DNA from: Salinisphaera sp. UBA1666
GTDB lineage: Bacteria > Pseudomonadota > Gammaproteobacteria > Nevskiales > Salinisphaeraceae
DNA: 35,242 nucleotides
Reading direction: 5' to 3'
Assembly (NCBI GenBank): GCA_002320455.1
Contig: DCKU01000043.1
Coordinates: forward strand, 1-35,242
Shown here: positions 23,894-32,175 of the stretch, piece by piece
How the letters are laid out: every line of letters begins with the position of its first letter
Numbering within the stretch: the stretch's first letter is position 1
Notes under the pieces: generated by a model
Told to the model about the DNA's origin: nothing
Database searches by the model: none
What the model saw: only the letters and a program-made list of their open reading frames with translations
Made by a program: the position numbers and the translations under genes

Positions 23894-25356
23894 GTGATGT
23901 CTGGCTTGCTTGGCTCGTGGCCTGGCCGGTGGTGATGGCGCTGCCGGTGGCCCTGTTCGGGCGCTGGCCCAACCTGCGCGAGGCCATCAGCCTGGCCACC
24001 GGGGTCGCGCTGTTGGTGGGTGTGGCCACCTTCATCGGCCCGGTGGCCGCCGGCGCGCGCCCGTCGTTCAGTGTGTTCTCGATTCTGCCGGGGCTGGATC
24101 TGGCGTTCGCGCTGGAGCCGTTCGGGCTGATCTTCGCGCTCATTGCGGCCGCCCTCTGGCCGTTGACCACGCTGTATGCCGCCGGTTACATGCGTGGCAA
24201 CGACGAGCCCCATCAGACCCGCTTCTTTGTCTGTTTCGCGCTGGCCATTTCGGCCGCCATCGGTATGGCGTTTTCAGCCAACCTGCTGACGCTTTTCGTG
24301 TTTTACGAAATGATGACGCTGACCACCTATCCGCTGGTCACCCATCATCAAGACGTCGAGTCACGCGACAGCGGCCGGGTGTATATCGGCATCCTGATGG
24401 TCACCTCGATCGGCCTGTTTCTGCCGGCCATCGTCATCACCTGGCTGATCGCCGGCAACGTGGACTTCACCCCCGGCGGCGTGTTCGCCGATACCGGCCT
24501 CGGCGGTCTGGCCGCCATGGGGCTATACGGCGCCTTCATCTACGGCGTGGGCAAGGCCGCAGTCATGCCGATCCATCGCTGGCTGCCCGCGGCCATGGTG
24601 GCCCCCACGCCAGTGTCGGCCCTCTTGCACGCGGTGGCGGTGGTCAAGGCCGGCGCGTTTACCGTGCTCAAGATCACGGTCTATATCTTCGGCATCGACT
24701 TTCTGCAGGTGACCGGAGCCTCCGAGCCGTTCGTGTGGCTGGCCTCGTTCACGCTGCTGGCGGCCTCGATCGTGGCGATCTACTGCGACAACCTGAAAAA
24801 ACGCCTGGCCTACTCCACCATCGGCCAGCTGTCGTATATCGTGCTTGGAGCAGCGATGGCCTCGCGCCTCGGGGCCGCCGCCGGCGGTCTGCATATCGTG
24901 GCCCATGCCTTTGGCAAGATCACGCTGTTCTTCTGTGCCGGGGCCATCTATACCGCAGTGCACCGCAAGTATGTCTCCCAGCTCAACGGCCTGGGCCGAG
25001 CGATGCCGCTGACCTTTGCTGCGTTCACGGTAGCGGCTCTGTCGTTGATCGGCCTGCCGCCGCTGGCCGGAGCCTGGAGCAAGTGGTATCTGATGTCGGG
25101 GGCGCTGGATGTCGATATGCAGATCGTGCTGGGCGTGCTGGCGGTATCGTCGCTGCTGAATATCGTCTATCTGCTGGATATACCGGCCCGGGCGTTCTTC
25201 CTGCCGGCCGATGACCAGGCTCCGCGCGGCTTTTCCGAAGCGCCGGCGGCCTGTGTGATACCGCTGATGATCACGGCCACCGGCTGTGTGGTGTTGTTTT
25301 TCTATGCCCGGCCGATACTCGATTTCATCGCCGGGTCGTTCGGGAGCACGGCATGA
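23890..25356 (+). CDS. Second NuoM/MrpD-type proton-translocating subunit
   Basis: A 488-residue multi-helix protein, paralogous to the preceding one. Key residues: Glu140 (LFVFYEMMTLTTYPL), Lys222 (YGVGKAAVMPIHRWLPAAMV) and Lys253 (AVAVVKAGAFTVL). The last matches the NuoL/M group (HAVAVVKAG) better than MrpD. Its later helices have LKKRLAYSTIGQLSYIVLGA and HIVAHAFGKITLFFCAG. It may functionally replace the N-terminal NuoL-like half of MrpA. ATGA overlaps on both sides. Confidence 0.9.
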   Translation: MSDVWLAWLVAWPVVMALPVALFGRWPNLREAISLATGVALLVGVATFIGPVAAGARPSFSVFSILPGLDLAFALEPFGLIFALIAAALWPLTTLYAAGYMRGNDEPHQTRFFVCFALAISAAIGMAFSANLLTLFVFYEMMTLTTYPLVTHHQDVESRDSGRVYIGILMVTSIGLFLPAIVITWLIAGNVDFTPGGVFADTGLGGLAAMGLYGAFIYGVGKAAVMPIHRWLPAAMVAPTPVSALLHAVAVVKAGAFTVLKITVYIFGIDFLQVTGASEPFVWLASFTLLAASIVAIYCDNLKKRLAYSTIGQLSYIVLGAAMASRLGAAAGGLHIVAHAFGKITLFFCAGAIYTAVHRKYVSQLNGLGRAMPLTFAAFTVAALSLIGLPPLAGAWSKWYLMSGALDVDMQIVLGVLAVSSLLNIVYLLDIPARAFFLPADDQAPRGFSEAPAACVIPLMITATGCVVLFFYARPILDFIAGSFGSTA

Positions 25357-25655
25357 CCCAGCCCCAGACGCGACCGGGCGTGTTCGAGCGCAAACCGGTC
25401 ATCCAGACGCTCATCGCCTTGATCGCCCTGATCTGCGCCGGGCTGCTGGCCGCCGAATTCTTCTATGCCAAGCATCCACATTTTGGCTTTGACGGCTGGT
25501 TCGGCTTTTATCCGCTGGCGGGCTTCGTGGCCTATTGCTTCATCGTGCTGTCGGCCAAGCTCGCACGACCGCTGCTGCGCCGCGACGAAGACTATTACGA
25601 CGAACAGGCCCGTCAGAGCCTGCAGACGCCGATAGAGGACGACACGCATGAGTGA
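25353..25655 (+). CDS. Small two-helix membrane protein in the antiporter operon
   Basis: A 100-residue protein with two hydrophobic segments (about 17-37 and 49-68) linked by an aromatic loop (HPHFGFDGWFGFYPLAG) and an acidic Tyr/Asp/Glu tail. Translationally coupled on both sides (ATGA and an 8-bp overlap), so very likely a subunit or assembly factor of the same complex. I do not recognise a named family and give no function. Confidence 0.8.
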   Translation: MTQPQTRPGVFERKPVIQTLIALIALICAGLLAAEFFYAKHPHFGFDGWFGFYPLAGFVAYCFIVLSAKLARPLLRRDEDYYDEQARQSLQTPIEDDTHE

Positions 25656-27351
25656 TTGGCTGGGTCACGCACTGGCCAGCCCGGCGCTGGTTCTCATGCT
25701 GGGCGCGCTGCTGATTGCCGCCCTGCCGCGATGGCTACATGGCGTATGGCTGCTCACTATTCCAGCCGCTGCCCTGGCGCTGCTGTGGCAGCTGCCGATG
25801 GGTGAATACGGGCAGCTGTCGTTGTTTGGCTTTGACCTGACGACGCTGCGCGTGGACGGCCTGTCGCGCATCTGGGCCACCATCTTTCTCATTGCGGCGT
25901 TTCTGACCGGGCTCTATGCCCTGCACGTCAACGACCGGCTGCAGCACGTGGCAGCACTCGCCTATGCCGGGGCTGCCGTGGGGGCGGTGCTGGCCGGTGA
26001 TCTGGTCACCCTGTTCATCTTCTGGGAAGCCACGGCCATCGCCTCGGTATTCCTCATCTGGGCGCAGCGCACTATCAAGGCCCATATCGTGGGTCTGCGC
26101 TATCTCGTCATACAGGTGATTTCGGGGCTGCTGTTGATGATGGGGGCCATCATCCACTACCACGCCACCGGCTCGATCGCCTTCAACCACCTGGGCCTGG
26201 CCACGCCCGGCGGGCTGCTGATCTTCGCGGCATTCGGCATCAAGGCGGCTTTCCCGCTGCTGCATAACTGGGTCCAGGATGCCTACCCCGAGGCCACGGT
26301 CTCGGGCACGGTGATTCTGTCGATCTATACCACCAAGCTGGCGATCTACTCGCTGGCCCGCGGCTATGCCGGCACCGAGGCTTTGATCACCATCGGCGCC
26401 ATCATGACGATCTTCCCGATCTTCTTTGCCGTGATCGAGAACGACCTGCGCCGTGTGCTGGCCTATAGCCTGAACAACCAGCTGGGCTTCATGGTCGTGG
26501 GCATCGGCATCGGCACCCCGCTGGCGCTCAACGGCGCAGCAGCCCATGCGTTCGCGCATATCCTCTACAAGGGGCTGTTGTTCATGTCGATGGGCGCGGT
26601 GCTCTATCGTGTGGGCACGGTCAAGGCCAGCGAGCTGGGCGGGCTGTACAAGTCTATGCCCTGGACTGCGGCTTTTTGTATCGTGGGTTCGATGTCGATT
26701 TCGGCGTTTCCGCTGTTTTCCGGTTTCGTGACCAAGTCGATGATTCTCACGGCTGCGGCCGAGAATCATCACTGGATTGCCTGGATGGCCATGCTCGTGG
26801 CTTCGGCCGGGGTGCTCGACCACTCCGGTATCAAGGTGCCGTTCTTTTCGTTTTTCCATCACGATGCCGGCTTCCGGGTCCGCGAGGCCCCGCTTAACAT
26901 GCTGCTGGCCATGGGCGCCACCGCAGCCCTGTGTATCGGCATCGGCGTGTACCCGGCCCCGCTCTACGCGATTCTGCCGTTTGATGTGGACTACTCACCC
27001 TATACCACCACGCACGTGGTCAACCAGCTGCAGCTGCTCATGTTTGCTGCCCTGGCCTTCGTGGTGCTCTTTAGAAGCGGGCTGTATCCGCCCGAAGTAC
27101 GCGGCGTGAATCTGGATACCGACTGGCTCTACCGGGCAGCACTGCCGGCCGCCGGGCGGGCTATCCATCGCGGTGTGAGCGCGCTTCGCGCAGGGCTCGT
27201 GCGCGGTCTGGCCCAGCTGGCCGGCGTGGCCCAGCACTGGCTGACCGAGGGCTTTGGCACCAACGGCGTGGCCGCACGCACCTGGACGTCCGGGGTGATG
27301 CTGCTGTGGGTGACTGCGCTGCTGGCCGCCTATCTGCTGATCTACTACTGA
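25648..27351 (+). CDS. Third NuoL/M-type subunit of the Mrp-like complex
   Basis: A 567-residue membrane protein. Glu127 (LVTLFIFWEATAIASVF), Lys199 (FGIKAAFPLLHNWVQDAYPE) and Lys230 (IYTTKLAIYSLAR) occupy the superfamily positions; AAHAFAHILYKGLLFMSMGA is the TM11-12 motif. It is longer than MrpD because of a C-terminal extension (about 470-567) with an amphipathic stretch and a final helix, reminiscent of the lateral helix of NuoL but shorter. In databases such proteins are usually named subunit D. Last gene of the operon. Confidence 0.9.
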   Translation: MSDWLGHALASPALVLMLGALLIAALPRWLHGVWLLTIPAAALALLWQLPMGEYGQLSLFGFDLTTLRVDGLSRIWATIFLIAAFLTGLYALHVNDRLQHVAALAYAGAAVGAVLAGDLVTLFIFWEATAIASVFLIWAQRTIKAHIVGLRYLVIQVISGLLLMMGAIIHYHATGSIAFNHLGLATPGGLLIFAAFGIKAAFPLLHNWVQDAYPEATVSGTVILSIYTTKLAIYSLARGYAGTEALITIGAIMTIFPIFFAVIENDLRRVLAYSLNNQLGFMVVGIGIGTPLALNGAAAHAFAHILYKGLLFMSMGAVLYRVGTVKASELGGLYKSMPWTAAFCIVGSMSISAFPLFSGFVTKSMILTAAAENHHWIAWMAMLVASAGVLDHSGIKVPFFSFFHHDAGFRVREAPLNMLLAMGATAALCIGIGVYPAPLYAILPFDVDYSPYTTTHVVNQLQLLMFAALAFVVLFRSGLYPPEVRGVNLDTDWLYRAALPAAGRAIHRGVSALRAGLVRGLAQLAGVAQHWLTEGFGTNGVAARTWTSGVMLLWVTALLAAYLLIYY

Positions 27352-27368
27352 TCCCACGCGGCGTGTCC

Positions 27369-27396
27369 GCCGGCCGGGCGCCAAAACCGGGCCGGC
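27369..27396. terminator. Possible hairpin between the convergent antiporter operon and dnaQ
   Basis: GCCGGCC (27369-27375) and GGCCGGC (27390-27396) form a 7-bp stem, 18 bp after the antiporter operon and 20 bp from the dnaQ stop. No T run follows on either strand, so intrinsic termination is doubtful. Confidence 0.35.
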
Positions 27397-27415
27397 CGAC
27401 GTCAAATCGCCGGGG

Positions 27416-28135
27416 TCAGTGTTTCAGCGTGCGCCACAGGGCGTCGCCCCCGGCGGCCTTACCCAGCATGTCCAGATAGGCCTCGTGGGCCTCGCCTTCA
27501 TCGGCGCTGGCGCGCTGCACCCGCGGGCGGGCGCCGGCCGCCAGGTAGGAGGCCAGGTCCGAGCCGGCCAGCGCGTTCGAGCTTTCATCGGACTCGGCGG
27601 CCAGGCCGATATCGATCTGGCCGCCGGTCATACGCAGATAGACATCCGCCAGCAGCTGGGCGTCGAGCAACGCGCCGTGTAGCTCACGGTTGGAGTTATC
27701 GATTTCGAAGCGTTTGCAGAGCGCATCCAGGCTGTTGCGCTGGCCGGGGAAACGCTGGCGCGCATCGGCCAGCGTATCAATGATCGGGCCTGCCTCTTCC
27801 AGCTTGGTGTGGCCGGCATTGACCATGCCCAGCTCGTGGTTGAGAAACCCCAGATCGAACGGCGCGTTGTGGATGATCAGCTCGGCATCGGCCAAATAGG
27901 CCGCCAGGCGCTCGGCAATGTCGTTAAAGCGCGGCTTGTCGGCCAGAAAATCCAGGGTAATGCCATGCACGTCGATAGCGCCCTGATCGATCTCGCGATC
28001 CGGGTGGATATACATATGCAGATCGTTGCCGGTCATGCGCCGACTGACCATTTCCACGCAGCCGATCTCGATGATGCGGTGGCCGTCGTTATAGTCCATA
28101 CCGGTGGTTTCGGTATCCAGCACGATTTGTCGCAT
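27416..28135 (-). CDS. dnaQ: DNA polymerase III epsilon subunit (3'-5' proofreading exonuclease)
   Basis: A 239-residue protein. Exo I is LDTETTG (Asp7, Glu9), Exo II is IHNAPFDLGFLNHE, and Exo III-epsilon is HGALLDAQLLADVY with the His and Asp of the DEDDh class. The C-terminal 50 residues are less conserved and would bind the alpha subunit. GGAGG lies about 10 nt before the ATG. It follows rnhA in the same direction across a 200-bp gap; in E. coli the two genes are divergent, so the orientation differs. Confidence 0.96.
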   Translation of the reverse strand: MRQIVLDTETTGMDYNDGHRIIEIGCVEMVSRRMTGNDLHMYIHPDREIDQGAIDVHGITLDFLADKPRFNDIAERLAAYLADAELIIHNAPFDLGFLNHELGMVNAGHTKLEEAGPIIDTLADARQRFPGQRNSLDALCKRFEIDNSNRELHGALLDAQLLADVYLRMTGGQIDIGLAAESDESSNALAGSDLASYLAAGARPRVQRASADEGEAHEAYLDMLGKAAGGDALWRTLKH

Positions 28136-28175
28136 GGGCCTTTGGCCTCCGAGGCTTTTTCCGTTCTGTTGTTCG

Positions 28176-28310
28176 TCCGCAAATGAACGCGAATAAACGC
28201 CAATGAATACAGCGCTTCAAGACAGTTGAACGCTCACGCGGCCGGCATCCGCCGCGCGCTTTATCGACTAGTTCTGTCTTAATTAGCGTTTATTTGCGTT
28301 TATTTGCGGA
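28176..28310. repeat. 135-bp inverted repeat made of 10-bp GCGTTTATTT-type units
   Basis: Left arm 28176-28210 reads TCCGC then AAATGAACGC, GAATAAACGC, CAATGAATAC. Right arm 28281-28310 reads the reverse complement pattern with two perfect GCGTTTATTT units and GCGGA. The arms align over about 26 bp with two to three mismatches, and again in AAGACAG/CTGTCTT further in (28219-28225, 28274-28280), with about 14 extra bases in the left arm. The centre is GC-rich. It may be a small non-autonomous mobile or regulatory element; no protein is encoded. Confidence 0.7.
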
Positions 28311-28335
28311 TAAAAATCCTTGCGCGAGCGTCGCG

Positions 28336-28779
28336 TCAGCTAGCCAGCAGCTCGTCGATGCCGCGGTTGGCGAGCTGGTCGGCGGCTTCGTTGCCCGGAT
28401 GCCCGGCGTGGCCCTTGACCCAGTGCCAATCGATGTCGTGTCGCTGGCAGGCCGCGTCCAGGGCCTGCCAAAGCTCGGCGTTTTTCACCGGTTTTTTCGC
28501 CGCGGTCTTCCAGCCGTTTTTCTTCCAGTTGTGCATCCAGGCCGTGATGCCCTGTCGCACATAGGTTGAATCGGTATGCAGGTCGATCTGGCAAGGCCGC
28601 GACAGCGCCTCGAGGGCCTGAATGGCCGCGGTCAGTTCCATACGGTTATTGGTGGTATTGGCTTCGCCGCCCCACAGCTCGCGTTCATGCTCGCCGTAGG
28701 CCAGGAGCGCGCCCCAGCCGCCGGGACCCGGATTGCCGCGACAGGCGCCGTCGGTATAGATCGTGACCTTTTTCGTCAT
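28336..28779 (-). CDS. rnhA: Ribonuclease HI
   Basis: A 147-residue protein (E. coli 155). All active-site residues are visible: Asp in TDGACRGNPGPGGWG, Glu in NNRMELTAAIQAL, Asp in LHTDSTYVRQGI, and His/Asp in WVKGHAGHPGNEAADQLA. The basic handle region MHNWKKNGWKTAAKKPVKN is present. Start set at MTKKVTIYTDG; ATGs 3 and 12 codons upstream are in frame and no strong ribosome site decides. It degrades RNA in RNA/DNA hybrids. Encoded after the YafS-like gene. Confidence 0.95.
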   Translation of the reverse strand: MTKKVTIYTDGACRGNPGPGGWGALLAYGEHERELWGGEANTTNNRMELTAAIQALEALSRPCQIDLHTDSTYVRQGITAWMHNWKKNGWKTAAKKPVKNAELWQALDAACQRHDIDWHWVKGHAGHPGNEAADQLANRGIDELLAS

Positions 28780-28811
28780 CGCGCGCATGGTAGCCCATGC
28801 ACGCCGCCCTT

Positions 28812-29525
28812 TCACGACTGGCGACTCGTATCGTGGGCTCGGCGTGCCAGTGCAGCCCCCCGCGGCACATCAACCATACGGCGCCGACCCGTCGTAGCAT
28901 CCGGCCGGACGTGGCGCCTTGCCAACACCGCATAGCCACCGAAAAGCCAACCCAACGGCGCCAGACCGGGCGTGCTCATGGCCAAGCCTTGCGGCGCAAC
29001 GCGGCCAAGCCAAGTGCCGTAGCGCCACGCATCGGTGGTTTCAAAACCCATCAGCCGCAGCCAGTCGATCAAGCGCGCTGCCCGCGGCACGGCCCGACAC
29101 GCACTGGGAAGGGTACCGACCTGCCACAGTTCGCGGCCGATCACCGCGGGCGATATCGGATTGTCGACCAGCGACAGCCACTGACCCCGCCGGCTCAACA
29201 CCCGGGCACATTCGCGCATCAGACGGTGCGGCTCCGGTGAGATTTCTAGCCCGTGCGACAAGATCAGCACGTCGATGCTGCCACTCATGACCGGCAGGCT
29301 CGCCCCGTCGAAAACAGCGTCAACGCCCGGTCCGGGGCGGCGATCGATATGCCAACGCGACAGCGTGGCCCACGGCAGCCGCCGGTCTGGCAAGGCGGAC
29401 ATGGGCCCGACGATGAGCCCGCGATAACCCGCCATCCGCCCGACGACATCGGTCAACAGCGCGCCTTCGATTCGGGCACGCCCCCTAGCGCCCGCCGATC
29501 TCTGCCTGCCCGGTGTCTGAGACAT
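28812..29525 (-). CDS. YafS-like class I methyltransferase-type protein
   Basis: A 237-residue protein; the ATG at 29523-29525 has GAGG 5 nt upstream, so the 16 codons open before it are dropped. The central phrase DVLILSHGLEISPEPHRLMR followed by CARVLSRRGQWLSLVDNP is a methyltransferase motif IV-VI arrangement. The SAM-binding glycine motif is weak (LIVGPMSALPDRRLPW replaces the GxGxG pattern), so activity is uncertain. The position between gloB (divergent, 54 bp) and rnhA is exactly that of E. coli yafS. Substrate unknown. Confidence 0.75.
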   Translation of the reverse strand: MSQTPGRQRSAGARGRARIEGALLTDVVGRMAGYRGLIVGPMSALPDRRLPWATLSRWHIDRRPGPGVDAVFDGASLPVMSGSIDVLILSHGLEISPEPHRLMRECARVLSRRGQWLSLVDNPISPAVIGRELWQVGTLPSACRAVPRAARLIDWLRLMGFETTDAWRYGTWLGRVAPQGLAMSTPGLAPLGWLFGGYAVLARRHVRPDATTGRRRMVDVPRGAALARRAHDTSRQS

Positions 29526-29579
29526 CGCGACCTCACCGAAGTCGTTGATTTTACGCAAGGGCCTTGGCAACATTCAGCG

Positions 29580-30356
29580 ATGCTCGATGTCTATGCAATA
29601 CCCGCGCTGTCGGACAACTATATCTGGATTCTGCGTGCCGGCGATGCAGATCAGGTCATCGTTGTCGATCCAGGGGAAGCGGCGCCCGTCCAACGCTACC
29701 TGGCCGATAACAACGTCGCGGTCGCAGCGTATTTGATCACCCATCACCACGGCGATCACGTCGGCGGGCTGGCGACGTTGCAAAACGATCATCCGGCGGC
29801 CGTCTACGGGCCGGCCACAGAGGCCGACAAGATCGGCGGGATCGATCACCGGCTGACCGGCGGGGATCGTTTTCGTATCGATGCCCTGGCTGCGGATTTC
29901 GAGGTGCTGGACGTGCCCGGCCATACGCTGGGGCATATCGCCTTCGTGACCGATGGCATCCTGCTGGCCGGCGATGCGCTTTTCCGTGGCGGCTGTGGCC
30001 GCGTGTTCGAGGGCAGCCACGCACAAATGCAGGCCTCGCTGGCCCAGCTGCGCACGCTGGCTGACGACACGCTCGTCTGCGGCGGCCATGAATATACCCA
30101 GAAGAATCTTGCGTTTGCTGCCGAGGTCGAGCCCGAAAACGCTGATATCCGCGATGCTATTGACGCGGTAGATGCGCTGCGCGCCGCGGGTAAGCCGAGC
30201 CTGCCAGGACGAATTGGTGAAGAGAAGAAGATCAACCCCTTTCTACGTTGGGACGCCGACGCTGCGCGCCGTGCGGCCAGCGATCGCGCCGGGCGCGACC
30301 TGGATGACCCGGCTGACATTTTTGGCGTATTACGCGACTGGAAAGATGCCAGCTGA
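29580..30356 (+). CDS. gloB: Hydroxyacylglutathione hydrolase (glyoxalase II)
   Basis: A 258-residue metallo-beta-lactamase-fold enzyme. Metal ligands are in ITHHHGDHVGG, DVPGHTLGHIAF, LAGDALFRGGCGRVFEG and CGGHEYTQKNL. The C-terminal helical domain ends with the family phrase INPFLRWD and binds the glutathione moiety. It hydrolyses S-lactoylglutathione to lactate and glutathione. The frame is open far upstream; the ATG at 29580 (MLDVYAIPALSDNYIW) is the family start. Its 3' end overlaps mltD by 11 bp. Confidence 0.96.
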   Translation: MLDVYAIPALSDNYIWILRAGDADQVIVVDPGEAAPVQRYLADNNVAVAAYLITHHHGDHVGGLATLQNDHPAAVYGPATEADKIGGIDHRLTGGDRFRIDALAADFEVLDVPGHTLGHIAFVTDGILLAGDALFRGGCGRVFEGSHAQMQASLAQLRTLADDTLVCGGHEYTQKNLAFAAEVEPENADIRDAIDAVDALRAAGKPSLPGRIGEEKKINPFLRWDADAARRAASDRAGRDLDDPADIFGVLRDWKDAS

Positions 30357-32100
30357 GCGCACCGGGCCCGTCTTGCGCCCGGTGTGGCCTATCCGCCTCT
30401 CGGCTCGCACTCTGTGGGCCGGTGCGGCACTGGTTGCGCTGGCGGGCTGTGCCGGACAGCCGAGCAAGCCGGTTTCGGCCGAACGCTCGCCGGAACTCGC
30501 CAAGCAGGCCCATCCGTCCACCGTGCCGGCCAACGCGCCGGATAACGATGAGATCGACGACACCCGTGGCCCCGACGCCGATGTCATCCGTCGCGACTAC
30601 GTACCGCACGAGTGGCCCGAGCCGGCGCGCGATCTCTGGTCGGCCATTCGGCACGATTTTTCGTTGGCGCCGAACGCCAAGCGTCGTTCGGTGCGCGCCT
30701 GGACCCAGTTCTATGCCACGCATACCGATCATCTGGATGCGTCGCTGGCCCGGGCCCAGCCGTTTCTCTGGCACGTCGTCCAGCAGATCGAAGCGCGCGA
30801 CATGCCGGGCGAGATCGCCCTGCTACCGATCGTGGAGAGTGGTTACAACCCGGCCGCCAAGTCATATGCCGGCGCCAGCGGCATGTGGCAGTTCATGCCG
30901 GGCACGGCCGATCACATGCGGCTGACGCGTGACTGGTGGTACGACGGCCGCAACGATCCGCTGGCCTCGACCGACGCCGCGTTGAACTATCTCCAGGCGC
31001 TGAACGATCGCTACAACGGCGACTGGTTTCTGGCCCTGGCGGCCTACAACGCCGGCCCGGGGCGTGTGGATCGTGCCATCGAGCGCGCCGATCGCGAAGG
31101 CATCAGCACGGCCTACTGGAACCTGGAGCTGCCTGAGGAAACCCAGGAGTATGTCCCCCAGCTGCTGGCGCTGCGGCGCATCATGATGACGCCGGCCCGC
31201 TTCGGGCTCGACTGGCCGACGCTGGCCAACAGGCCGCGTACCCGGCACGTGTCCCTGCCGGCCCAGACCGATATGCAGATCGCCGCCGACATGCTGGGCA
31301 TGTCCGAAGACGCGCTGCGCAAGCTCAACCCGGGCCTTCGCCGCTGGGCCAGCGATCCCAACCGTCCAACGCAGCTTCTCGTGCCCAGCGCCAAGGCCGA
31401 CGCCTTCGAATCGCGCCTGGCACAGATCGATCCGTCCAAGCTGGTCGATAGCGCCCATCACACCGTGCGTCGCGGCGACTCGCTCAGCCGTATTGCCCAG
31501 GCCTACGATGTCAGTGTGGCCAGTCTGCGCCAGGCCAACGATATTCACGGCAGCCGCATCGGTGTGGGCCAACGCTTGACGATTCCGCGGCCCGGGCGCG
31601 CGGCCGAGCCGGCCGCCGATGTGCCCAGCCAGACCTATGTCGTGCAATCAGGCGACACGCTCTGGCATATCGCCAACCGCTACAACGTCAGCGTGGCCAG
31701 CCTGAAGCGCGCTAATGACAGCGCCGCCACGAGCCTGCGTATCGGTCAGAAGCTGGATATCCCGGGAGCAGCCCGTCCGCCGGCGCCTACTACCTATGTG
31801 GTCGAGCGCGGTGACACGCTTTGGTCGATCGCGCGAACCAACGAGGTGTCTGTGGCGGACCTGCGGCGTTGGAACCGCATGACGCCGGGTGCATCGCTCT
31901 CGCCCGGCACAACGATCGCCCTGGACGGGCCCTCGGAGCTGCCGAACTTCTACGAGGTCGAAGCCGGCGACTCCTTGTGGTCGATCGCCGATCGGTTCTC
32001 GATGCAGGTCGCCACCCTGCGCAGCTTGAACAACATGTCGGCACAAAGCACTATCCGCCCGGGTGAGCGTCTGCGTCTGCAGCCGGCGGTCTCCAGCTAG
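30346..32100 (+). CDS. mltD: Membrane-bound lytic murein transglycosylase D with four LysM domains
   Basis: A 584-residue lipoprotein: signal peptide with LAGC and Cys35, then an SLT-type transglycosylase domain at about 150-300 (catalytic Glu in LLPIVESGYNPAAKS, GASGMWQFMPGTA, ALAAYNAGPGRV). Four LysM repeats then bind peptidoglycan: about 366-410 (HTVRRGDSLSRIAQAYDVS), 428-470 (YVVQSGDTLWHIANRYNVS), 482-525 (YVVERGDTLWSIARTNEVS) and 533-580 (YEVEAGDSLWSIADRFSMQ). E. coli MltD carries fewer. The ATG overlaps gloB with only GGA close by; a GTG at 30382 is an alternative start. It cleaves murein glycan strands at the inner face of the outer membrane. Confidence 0.93.
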   Translation: MPAERTGPVLRPVWPIRLSARTLWAGAALVALAGCAGQPSKPVSAERSPELAKQAHPSTVPANAPDNDEIDDTRGPDADVIRRDYVPHEWPEPARDLWSAIRHDFSLAPNAKRRSVRAWTQFYATHTDHLDASLARAQPFLWHVVQQIEARDMPGEIALLPIVESGYNPAAKSYAGASGMWQFMPGTADHMRLTRDWWYDGRNDPLASTDAALNYLQALNDRYNGDWFLALAAYNAGPGRVDRAIERADREGISTAYWNLELPEETQEYVPQLLALRRIMMTPARFGLDWPTLANRPRTRHVSLPAQTDMQIAADMLGMSEDALRKLNPGLRRWASDPNRPTQLLVPSAKADAFESRLAQIDPSKLVDSAHHTVRRGDSLSRIAQAYDVSVASLRQANDIHGSRIGVGQRLTIPRPGRAAEPAADVPSQTYVVQSGDTLWHIANRYNVSVASLKRANDSAATSLRIGQKLDIPGAARPPAPTTYVVERGDTLWSIARTNEVSVADLRRWNRMTPGASLSPGTTIALDGPSELPNFYEVEAGDSLWSIADRFSMQVATLRSLNNMSAQSTIRPGERLRLQPAVSS

Positions 32101-32129
32101 CGGCGGCGCCCGTATCGGCCGCGCCGCCG
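32101..32129 (+). terminator. Candidate GC hairpin after mltD
   Basis: A 9-bp perfect stem (32101-32109 with 32121-32129) begins right after the mltD stop codon. Only GCGTGTTATTT follows, not a clean T run, so it may be a weak terminator or a 3' protective structure ahead of fabI. Confidence 0.45.
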
Positions 32130-32175
32130 GCGTGTTATTTCTTCGACAGCAATCCTCGATCCATCAGGAGCCATC

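Noticed and set aside
23910..25214. A 434-codon overlapping plus-strand frame inside the second antiporter NuoM-like gene
   Set aside because: Arg/Gly/His-rich composition typical of a shifted frame in GC-rich DNA, while the real frame has clear transmembrane motifs.
25735..26862. A 375-codon minus-strand frame in the last antiporter gene
   Set aside because: His/Gln/Arg-rich antisense artefact with no family motif.
28145..28160. GCCTCCGAGGC plus T5 as a plus-strand terminator
   Set aside because: The stem is only four pairs with a minimal loop and no plus-strand gene ends nearby.
28176..28310. CRISPR array
   Set aside because: Units are only 10 bp, contiguous without spacers, and arranged as an inverted repeat.
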